This document shows, piece by piece, positions 56,595 through 64,000 of a DNA stretch of 64,000 nt (position 1 is the first letter of the stretch; each line of letters starts with the position of its first letter). The position numbers were made by a program, and so were the translations under genes. The DNA is from Orychophragmus violaceus (Eukaryota > Streptophyta > Magnoliopsida > Brassicales > Brassicaceae): positions 102,663,503 through 102,727,502 of the forward strand of contig CM058230.1 of NCBI GenBank assembly GCA_030180135.1. The letters are read 5' to 3'. A model generated the notes under the pieces. The model was not told the origin of the DNA. It was given only the letters and a program-made list of their open reading frames with translations, and did no database searches.

Positions 56595-57239
56595 CAATGT
56601 TTTTAAAACCGGACCGGCGACTGAACCGCTAAAACTTTTGGGTCATGGGTTAATATGGTCCGACTGGGTTCGACCGGGTTCAACCAGATTTATTGATAAT
56701 TTTAAAATAATATATATATAATATGTTATTAATTTCAAACTATTAAATAAGGCACTTCAATAATCATAATTTGAGAAAACCTGTGTAACAATTATTAAAA
56801 AAATACTTCAAAAGTTTAAATATTAAATAATAACATTTAGACATATTTAAAAGATGTTGAGACCTAGATCAAAAGACGTTCTGAAACAAATAGTTTATAT
56901 TCAAGACATATTGATCACCAATATACATCATGCTTCTTAAATGCATAGTTTTTACTCACATTTAATCTTATTTTTAATAAATATTTTAAATTAATATAGT
57001 TATATTTGATTATTTAGGAAAGAAAAAGTAGTTAACAAAATATAAAACAATATTTTTTATAAAACCCGGTTTAATACGGTTCAATGGGTCACCGGTTTTT
57101 GGTTTTTTGGCGGTCCAATCCGTTTTTTTTAACAGGTTCAACTACCATTGGGTTTTATAATCAACCCAACCCGGTTATGATTCTGGTTCGCGGTTCAACC
57201 CGGTCCGACCGCCGGGTCGGTCCGGTTTTAAAAACACTG
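56595..57239. mobile_element. hAT-like MITE (645 bp) with 8-bp target duplication
   Basis: Left end CAATGTTTTTAAAACCGG, right end (reverse complement) CAGTGTTTTTAAAACCGG. Imperfect inverted ends continue through GACCGG and GGTTCAACC phrases for 60 bases or more. Flanked by GAGGAAAG at 56587-56594 and 57240-57247. An 8-bp duplication and CAGTG-type ends indicate the hAT superfamily. No transposase frame, so it is non-autonomous. Confidence 0.85.
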
Positions 57240-57247
57240 GAGGAAAG

Positions 57248-58452
57248 GAAACAACTGGTGGTGGAATCTTGAACCCCTTTACAAGAGTGCAAGTTTTCTC
57301 TTATGGTCTCATCTTTGATATGCAAATTGTTTTCAAAATTAAAGTTTATTAGTATTTCTTAAATACCATTGGGTATTTATTAAACTTATTTATGTGAATT
57401 ACTTTTTTGAGTGATGAATAACAAGGAAAAAATAAATTATTGGGAAAGACATAATTAAAGCATAGAACAAGTGTGTATATATATAACTGGTTCAAGTGGA
57501 GAAGAAAGGTACTATCTGTGTTTTGTCATTTTGTGGGACATTGCCAAATCTATCCAACACCCAATCTTACAAGCAACCTCTTCGGAAAATGATGACTAAA
57601 TTGATCGTGTCCGTACATTTCCAAAAATATCAGACTTCAGTCCTCATTATATCTACAAACTTGCACTTGATTATTTCTAATTTTTCTTTTAGAAAATATA
57701 AATATCGATTTGATATAGATAAAATCAAATATTAATTACATTCGTTACGTTATGAATATGGTAGGTCAACGATGAAGTTGGAGTTGGGTGTGAAAATTTT
57801 GACTAGAAAATTTGCATGATGGATGGGTCGAGTAGATCTCCACCACTGGTTTCATTTTGTATTGAATCTCAACTATCAACCATTGTTTTGCTTTTCATAC
57901 ATTTTTTCTACACCGCCTAATCATACTGTCTGTGAAATTTTATATTGAAGGCAGGCCAAGATCGATGATTAATCTAAAATAAATAAACCCGACTGGTCCA
58001 CATTCATCTTAATTAAACCAAATAAATTGTTTGAAACTGGATACATTTTCATTTGGACAAATTGTCCCTTTTGGACAAGATGTCCAGACAAACTTATCTA
58101 CTTAAACCGATTTTTTTTTCCCTTTTGAACATATAAGAACTACCCGATAATAAACCAAATCCAAACCGAAACCATATCAAATAATCGATAATAAAAAAAG
58201 TTTGGTTTACTTTGATAACCATACAAACCAGAATTATGAATCCAATAGACAATGACCATGCATTTGGGCAGGCTTTCAGTATTGTAACAATCTACAATAA
58301 AATAACAATCTCCTTTCTGAACTTGGTATTAAAATAATCTCATTTTGATGCACATGTTCTCATATTAATTAAAGCAACAAGAAGCTGACAGTAATTAAAA
58401 CCAAACAAACAAGAAAATATAACACAGTACATTCAAATTTTGGGGATAAATC
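57248..58452. other. AT-rich intergenic DNA
   Basis: No gene or repeat recognised. The right end is the 3' flank of the PMEI-like gene. Confidence 0.5.
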
Positions 58453-58983
58453 TCATGTTAACATCTTGTTTATTATCAAAGCATTTTTGCACAACTTGAG
58501 GAAAACCTCGTTTCGCTTCGAAAGCTCCACATCATTTCCGGCACGTGATTCCAACGCGTTATCACATGTCTCGATGGCGCTGATCGCCGCTTGAAGCCAA
58601 ACGTCGACGTCAGCGTGTGCGTTGGCAAGCATGGCGGAGATCGAGTCGTCAAGGTTCTCCACGGCGTCTTGGTAGTTCTTCTGGCAATCTTCAAACATAT
58701 CCTCTGTTGCCGGTTCCAGATCCTTGTGGCTGAGCTTTTCTTTGATGTAAACGGAAGTAGCAGAGGCGTTCGCCGATGCAACGGAGATAGCTATAATCTC
58801 GATTTGGTTGGTTGTGGTAGCGAACTCTCCGGACTCAGAACGTGCATTTATGCTGGAGATACATAGTTTCGGGTCGTCACAATGTTTGCACAGATCGGAA
58901 ATCAGACTACAACCAGCATTTCTAGTGGATGAGAAAAATATGATGCATAAAAAGAAAAAGAGAAATCCTGTGAATTGATTCAT
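58453..58983 (-). CDS. Invertase/pectin methylesterase inhibitor-like protein
   Basis: Single-exon frame of 176 residues. An N-terminal signal peptide (residues 1-24, FLFFFLCIIFFSS core) targets it to the secretory pathway. The mature part has four conserved cysteines in the family spacing (C32, C41, C100, C140), the block DCQKNYQDAVENLDDSI, and an ETCDNAL motif. Family proteins are small four-helix inhibitors of cell-wall or vacuolar invertases, or of pectin methylesterase, in the apoplast. Which enzyme is bound cannot be told from sequence. The frame is open, and a TATA-like AAATATAAAT sits about 38-47 bases upstream. Matches the At1g55770 position from memory. Confidence 0.88.
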   Translation of the reverse strand: MNQFTGFLFFFLCIIFFSSTRNAGCSLISDLCKHCDDPKLCISSINARSESGEFATTTNQIEIIAISVASANASATSVYIKEKLSHKDLEPATEDMFEDCQKNYQDAVENLDDSISAMLANAHADVDVWLQAAISAIETCDNALESRAGNDVELSKRNEVFLKLCKNALIINKMLT

Positions 58984-59020
58984 TTTTTTGTTGATTGAGG
59001 GTTATGGGTGATGAATAGAG

Positions 59021-59030
59021 ATTTATATTT
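59021..59030 (-). promoter_or_regulatory. TATA box of the PMEI-like gene
   Basis: AAATATAAAT on the minus strand, about 40 bases upstream of the ATG at 58983, followed by a short A/C-rich leader. The short leader suggests transcription starts close to the ATG. Confidence 0.55.
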
Positions 59031-60070
59031 GAAACCTCGAAAACAATAATCAAAGTTCAAAACGAATTTAGTTTATTGTTTTTTTTTGTTGTTGTTGGGA
59101 GAGATTTGTTTTTAGTAATTTTGTCTATAATGAAATGGAAAACAAAAAATCGGCGGGAAATATGCAACTGCGAAACAGAAAACAAATCACAACTGATCTG
59201 TTTCAGATCAATATGGATTTCTTTTTCTGATACAAATTATAAAAACTAATAATTTTCTAGATAATATTACTTCTATTAATCTGTAAAATTGCATTTTTTG
59301 GAGACTCAAACCAGATCTACTAATGTTAGAACTAGCATTAATAAATCCTTCCTCAACCACTAGACCCCGAAAATTCCACAATTAATTTTGTATTTTGAAG
59401 TGTGTTGTTTTCTTGTTTTTTCAATATACAGTATGTAGATATTATTAGTTCATGAAATATATTCCAATTAGTTTATTTTATTTATTTACGTAGTTTCCTT
59501 AAAGTTTCTTAGACTGAAACTAGATGTTTTATTATTTTTCAGCTTTTTGAGATTTATCCCACATTATATGATTGATATTGAGTTACAAAAAAAAGGATTG
59601 ACTTCAAAAAAACCTGAGACTTCACACCCAAACTTCTTTACAAATTCTTTCAATGCTAATCAAATCATTATGAAACTACTTATATTTTTGGGATTCTGAT
59701 TAATTCCACAAATTAAAGTAAACCCATGTAATTGAATAGTATGACTGAAGTTTTTAAACTGATTGAAAAACTTTTTTAAATCCAGTAAAACTATTAAAGA
59801 CTAATTAAGAGAGTTTTTCATGACATGATAAAATGATTTTGTGAGTGGAAATTACAAAAAGTTAAGAACATGTAAATGGTTTTGTGATGACTTGATTGAC
59901 ACTATAAAGTTTTTTAAAGAGTTCCAAAGTCCTGAGAAACTAAGTATAAATTTGAATAGTACTGGAGTTTTTGTGAAGTCAGCCAAAATTGATAATTGAC
60001 GCGATCAAGCTTCCCGCATTTGAGGCTGAGAATATACCGAAACTCAAGGAATTTAGTACTAGTATTTTAT

Positions 60071-60126
<56 letters not shown>

Positions 60127-60633
60127 TAATACTAATATTAATAGTAACTTATGTGGGAATGAAAATTAACTTTCTTTGAGATTTGGACAACTCTCTATCG
60201 ACGAAACCGTCCTTAGGACATCCACCAGAGCTAAGCAAATTCCTTAAAAAATGATAATAGTGGACTTGACTTCACATCACGTTATAAATGGTATATACTA
60301 AGCACAACTTGAGACAGGAAGAAAAAAAAAGACAACATAATATTTATTAGAAAAGTAATTTAAAATGTTTTTAAGACGCAGAAGTATTACGTGATGTAAC
60401 AGAAAATATGACAAAGATGAATACGTATAATCTGATTTTTAGTTTGTTTGCGTATAATTCGACCATGAAACATTACATTTTACTTATTTTTTTTTGGGGG
60501 GGGGGGGTATAATGAATTTTTGTTTTGTCCGAATGTCACAAATCACAACATTTACAGCACCACGAATTTAAAATTTTCTATCTTTAAGAAAACGAAACTC
60601 AAACAATAATCACTCAAGAGTTGAAGGTTCACA
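59031..60633. other. Intergenic DNA with a trinucleotide repeat
   Basis: AT-rich, no gene recognised. Contains the (TAA)n run at 60071-60123 and a T9G13 tract at 60487-60508. Confidence 0.6.
60071..60123. repeat. (TAA)n microsatellite, about 17 units
   Basis: Near-perfect run of TAA, followed by imperfect AAC/AAT units. Confidence 0.95.
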
Positions 60634-61276
60634 TCACATGATTCTGCAATTATTAGGATCTTCACGGTAGATCACCGGAGCAGGTGGATATATCATCTGG
60701 TAAGGTGTTTCACGCATAAATCTACAAAACCCGCAGAAACCTGAATTCGGTATCTCGCATATGCATCTTCTAGCTGGAGCAATCTCGTTGTGATGTTCCA
60801 TTCGCTGAGGTTGCGGAGGCGGCGGCGGTGCAGCCTGAACGGTGACGATGGTGGTGTGACAAACTTTCTTCCGGAGCACACGTGTTAGTTCGGCCGTGTC
60901 AATACCAGCTCCCACTACAACCAACTGATCGTTCTGTCCCTGAATCGTGACAGATCTCACACCTGCACATGCATGAAACAAAAGAAAATTACAAAAACGT
61001 TTCAAATGACCTAACTTGGGTTGCAAGTTATATGCAAAAGAGTCGTTTTACCAGATGCTCCAGATGCGATTTTCATAGCTTTCTTCATTGCTTTTTCATT
61101 CTGGCTCATTTCCATCTTCAGAACTATCCTTTGCTGAAAAATTAAAAAACGATATGATATAACACAAATAATTATAAATTTAATTCATAAAAAATATTTT
61201 CAGAAATGCCTAGAAATATATGCAAGAAAGTTGTTTCATCCAAGAGACAAAACAAAAGGGCACTTACTCTCATCAT
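60634..61276 (-). CDS. HMA-fold protein with isoprenylation motif (HIPP-like), no metal-binding CxxC
   Basis: Three exons: 61268-61276 (ATGATGAGA), 61052-61133 and 60634-60962, joined at canonical GT/AG sites, 139 residues. The first 70 residues have the HMA (ferredoxin-like) fold pattern: RIVLKMEM, KKAMKIASGASGVRSV, QLVVVGAGIDTAELTRVLRKKV. The loop that carries MxCxxC in metal-binding members reads MSQNEKA, without cysteine, so heavy-metal binding of the classical kind is not expected. A Pro run follows. The C-terminus NNCRIM is a CaaX-type box, so farnesylation is possible. The position matches At1g55790 from memory, which is an HMA-type protein. Function unknown. Confidence 0.8.
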
Positions 61277-61929
61277 ACTGCCAGAACCGGAGAGAATATT
61301 CCGAAATGGGTCTTTGAGTAAGGAGGAGATAAACCAAGATTTTATGAATAATAAGCAGGAGAATACTTGAATCGATGTATAAGATTTTGAATGATTATAT
61401 ACAGATAAAAATGGTCGTAAGCAATGAATGAGAAATATCTAATTTCTTGATTTGTATACAAAATATGATATTATATACGGGTTTTCTATTCTATAGTTAG
61501 GAATATTTTGGTCTAGATCATAAAACAATCTTATAGTATTGACAACATACCAATAGTAACGATATATAGATTAACGGCCAAGAGCGTAAATTTAAATAAA
61601 TTATTAAAGTTTAAATATTCTTAATCTTATTGGGAAAGTTTTGTACTTTTGTCAACGACTAGATGTGTTTCGAAGTAATTCTGTAAGCAAATTCCTTTGA
61701 AATTTACCAGTTCCGATAGTATTATTCTGTTTATATTTTCTCACTATGATCAAATCTTCGTTGCCTTTTGCTCGAAACTTTCATGTTTCAATTAATGTTC
61801 AAAAAAAACTTTCATGTTTCAATTACTTAGTTAATCAAATGGAAGAATTTCTGCAGCTCAGATAGTGATTGTCGTCTCGTCGCCTTCTCTACAATAAATT
61901 ATTGCACCATATTTAGTAAACCATATTTA
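61277..61929. other. Upstream region of the HIPP-like gene, otherwise empty
   Basis: AT-rich. A TATATAATCATTC-like element lies on the minus strand near 61390-61400, about 120 bases upstream of the ATG. Nothing else recognised. Confidence 0.45.
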
Positions 61930-62202
61930 GGGTGCAAATGGTTGCACTTTTAGAGGAATAAAATCTAGTGGAATAGCATGGTAAGTTGAATTCCTTTAAA
62001 ACTCATCCATTTGTCAAATTTTTAAAATTTTAGTGTAATAATGTGACCTATATTTTATGTAGAAAATTGTAAAGTTCCACTAGAATTTGTTCCTCTACTC
62101 ATTTGAGAAGGAAAAATCTAGCGTAATTTTTCACAATTACACTAAATTAATTCTACTAAAATGTATTCTATTTATTCCATTAATTTTTTACCATTTGCAC
62201 CC
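61930..62202. mobile_element. MITE with GGGTGCAAATGGT ends (273 bp)
   Basis: Thirteen-base inverted ends GGGTGCAAATGGT (61930-61942) and ACCATTTGCACCC (62190-62202). AT-rich interior with further inverted pieces (CTAGTGGAAT and ATTCTACTAAAA-like). Flanks are TTA and TCA, consistent with the 3-bp TWA duplication of PIF/Harbinger (Tourist) MITEs with one change. No coding capacity. Confidence 0.7.
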
Positions 62203-62842
62203 TCAGAGTCGTCCCGAACCTTCGGGTCCACCTAGCGTGAAGAGCGACCGTTAATTAAAAAAAGAAAAACAAAAGTACTGAGAAATTCTCTTGCAGAAGC
62301 TGTGATGGATCCTTAAAATAATGCAAGTTAACCATTTATGAAAAAAAAAGAACTAAATAAATTATCAACTCGATACTGAGATCGTCGCAGTTTGAGCTGT
62401 CAGTATTTAGCCAACTGCAATTCTTAAAGAATTTGTTAGTGACTCCAAGCTTCAGTCACCTTGTTTGTTTCCATCAAAGTTATCCTGACAAGTTGTTTGA
62501 AAATTTTCATATCGATTTTCTTTCTTTGGTTTTTATAATATGAGCAAAGAACAATGATTTTACCAGTGCTGTGGACTGTAGGATCCCAAATACGGGAATT
62601 CTGCATATGGTGAATGAATCGCGTATGTTAAATGGGTTAAGGAAAGAAGAACGGAGTCGAGACTATGAAGTCTCTTTCCTTAACTCGAATTATCATCCAC
62701 AGTGAGACATTTCTGTTGTGATAATCGAATCCCAGGATAAAACCGATATCGAAATGATTCCGCTATCACTCGAAAAAACATTTCCAACGAACGAAAGTAA
62801 TACGATATACTGTCGAGACTTACAAAAAGAAAGAGATGAAAG
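62203..62842. other. Unassigned sequence left of Copia-3
   Basis: 62580-62842 is less AT-rich than its surroundings and stays open on both strands for 50 codons or more (plus from 62718, minus to 62693), without a start or splice site I would trust. Could be a fragment of a host gene or of another transposon. Not recognised. Confidence 0.35.
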
Positions 62843-63524
62843 TGTTGGGAATGTCCTGAAATCTACTGTACTTGCTCTAAGTGAAAGTCGTATAGTCGAG
62901 ATGAGACAATCACATAACACTAGGTAGTCATAACGCTTTGCTAGAAGCCACTTATGATCAATGAGTTGAGAACTCATTGCTAGTGTTGTATGATCCTACA
63001 GGGTCACACACCTAAGCAAACTGGGCGTTAAAGACGAGGTTGATCATTAATGTAATGATCCAATGAATGCATATTTGATATGCATTCGATGTCAATGTTC
63101 TGGGGAGCATCGATCGTTGCAGATAGTGCATCGATCGATGCACTCGCGGATTAATCAGATTAATTCGGTTTAATCGTTGGTTAATTCCGTTGTGGTTTAA
63201 GCCGACATATATAAGATATATGGTCGACCTAAACTCGTCCCTAACCAAATTCACAGCCACCAGAACACAGAAACAAACCTCTCTGGAGATTAGATCTCTG
63301 TAAGGCACTAGCATCCCTGCGGTCCAGTTTGTGTGCGTGTGGATACCAGTAGAGGCGCAGCATTTGAGGCGCTTCGTGATCTCGATTATCTGCAAACACT
63401 TCCGCTGCATATTCATCAGGTAATCTCGAGATCTGATAGATTCAATTACATGAACCTTAGATCCTAGGCTCGGAATTCAGACTAGGGTTGCTAATCCTGA
63501 TTAGAACTGCTAGAAATTCCTTCA
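62843..63524 (+). repeat. 5' LTR of Copia-3 (682 bp)
   Basis: Starts TGTTGGGAATG, ends AAATTCCTTCA, with one base before the primer-binding site. Contains the three-way-junction fold (62913-62992), ATGATCC, GGGTCACACACCTAAGC and a palindrome pair (cores 63110/63131). The left flank GAAAG (62838-62842) would be the target duplication. Confidence 0.85.
62913..62992 (+). other. Predicted three-way-junction RNA fold in Copia-3 LTR
   Basis: Outer stem AACACTAG (62916-62923) pairs with CTAGTGTT (62980-62987), and CAT (62913-62915) with ATG (62990-62992) after a two-base bulge. Inner stem GTCATAA (62927-62933) pairs with TTATGAT (62952-62958). Hairpin CAATGAGTT (62959-62967) pairs with AACTCATTG (62971-62979) around loop GAG. 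The three helices abut with at most three unpaired bases. Loop CGCTTTGCTAGAAGCC is nearly the same as in Copia-2. Confidence 0.68.
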
Positions 63525-63525
63525 A

Positions 63526-63537
63526 TGGTATCAGAGC
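63526..63537 (+). promoter_or_regulatory. Primer-binding site of Copia-3
   Basis: TGGTATCAGAGC, one base after the LTR, as in Copia-2. Initiator tRNA-Met type. Confidence 0.93.
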
Positions 63538-63654
63538 TTTAGGGTTCCATTGAATCTGTAGCGTGATGATTAGATTAGTAGAATCTAGATCTTTGTATAA
63601 TTGCTACAAGCATGCTAAAACTCGTTTTGATCAAAGTAACCTAGTTTAGGGTTT

Positions 63655-63875
63655 TTGTTCGAAAACGTTTTAAGGTTTTTCGCATAGTGTCGATCGTTGC
63701 CAATCGGGCATCGATCGACGCAGAGCGAAAACCCGAATCAATTTAGGGTTTTTCGCCTGGTGTCGATCGTTGCCAATCCGGCAACGATCGATGCAGGGCG
63801 AAAATCCGAATAAACCTAGTTTTCGCCTAGTGTCGATCGTGGCAATTGTTGCATCGATCGACACAGCCTCGCGAG
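63655..63875 (+). repeat. Three tandem hairpin units with palindrome pairs in the Copia-3 leader
   Basis: Units of 70-73 bp. Each has TAGGGTTTTTCGC or a similar start, a palindrome pair (cores 63690/63711, 63763/63784, 63833/63854, all 21 bp apart) and a GCGAAAA end. In the middle unit the arms 63751-63774 and 63780-63803 are inverted copies matching at 20 of 24 positions, around a five-base loop. The Copia-2 leader has related units at 12423-12600. Confidence 0.75.
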
Positions 63876-64000
63876 ATTGTTGGATCGGTTCAATTGGATT
63901 GGACCGGTTATCGAGCTTGGTTAATAATGGCCGAACACTGTGAATGGTTTGATGGCGATTGTTTTTGATTAGGTTGGCATCGACCGACGCTAACGTAGCA

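Larger units (their letters stand above)
62843..64000 (+). mobile_element. Copia-3: 5' LTR and leader, rest outside the window
   Basis: LTR 62843-63524, primer-binding site 63526-63537, then leader to the window end. LTR structure and the shared blocks tie it to Copia-1 and Copia-2. Copia-3 carries one palindrome pair in the LTR and four in the leader. The last pair is cut by the window edge: the first core is at 63980, and the second would start at 64001. Confidence 0.88.

Noticed and set aside
60487..60508. T9G13 tract as a possible telomere or G-quadruplex element
   Set aside because: A single homopolymer block without telomere units or separate G runs; most likely simple slippage.
63526..63537. 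tRNA gene suggested by the sequence complementary to initiator tRNA-Met
   Set aside because: Only the 12-base primer-binding site is present next to the LTR; no tRNA body. The same applies at 12731 and 52752, and to the tRNA-Asp sites at 21457 and 43224.

Overview
The window is plant nuclear DNA, almost certainly from a Brassicaceae species. The evidence is nested LTR retrotransposons (Copia, Tat-like Gypsy, Athila), L1-type LINEs, MITEs, and a sparse set of host genes and gene relics. In order these resemble TFIIH subunit TFB1, a MATH-BTB protein, an invertase/pectin methylesterase inhibitor and a heavy-metal-associated isoprenylated protein. From memory, that order matches the At1g55750 to At1g55790 neighbourhood of Arabidopsis thaliana.

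Layout. 1-26867 is an insertion stack. A decayed LINE (+, 22674-26867) was hit by an Athila element (-, 17647-22673). Athila was hit by a Tat-like Gypsy element (+, called Gypsy-2a, right end at 17646). Gypsy-2a was in turn hit by Copia-1 (+, 1-5862, left end outside the window) and Copia-2 (-, 6035-13385, with 5-bp target duplications). 26875-31400 is host-derived: a TFB1-like pseudogene, a promoter-like stretch, a multi-membrane-span pseudogene and a truncated Tat LTR. 31400-47880 is a second LINE (-), split by a complete 11-kb Tat-like element (Gypsy-2b, -, 32714-43781, target duplication CTTAT). 47920-48413 is a membrane-protein gene relic broken by Copia-4 (-, 48414-54203). The right LTR of Copia-4 carries a 1.15-kb poly(A) retroposon. 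54514-62842 is the least disturbed host DNA: a BTB pseudogene, a hAT-like MITE, two apparently intact genes (PMEI-like and HIPP-like), a second MITE and AT-rich intergenic DNA. 62843-64000 is the 5' end of Copia-3 (+).

How the parts relate. Every autonomous element is close to intact but carries stops or frameshifts, so none looks able to move on its own proteins. LTR pairs differ by only about 1 percent, so the insertions are recent. Both Tat-like copies carry a multi-exon gene antisense to gag-pol, between pol and the 3' LTR. Its product has a gypsy-type transposon domain and a coiled coil.

Most unusual signals. (1) A three-way-junction RNA fold in the LTRs of three related Copia families, with base-pair covariation and a shared loop sequence. 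(2) Pairs of TCGATCGA-type palindromes set almost always exactly 21 bp apart, shared by Copia and Athila elements but absent from the other elements and the host DNA. (3) A second covarying hairpin in the Copia 3' untranslated region. All distances and pairings were read by eye; no searches were run.
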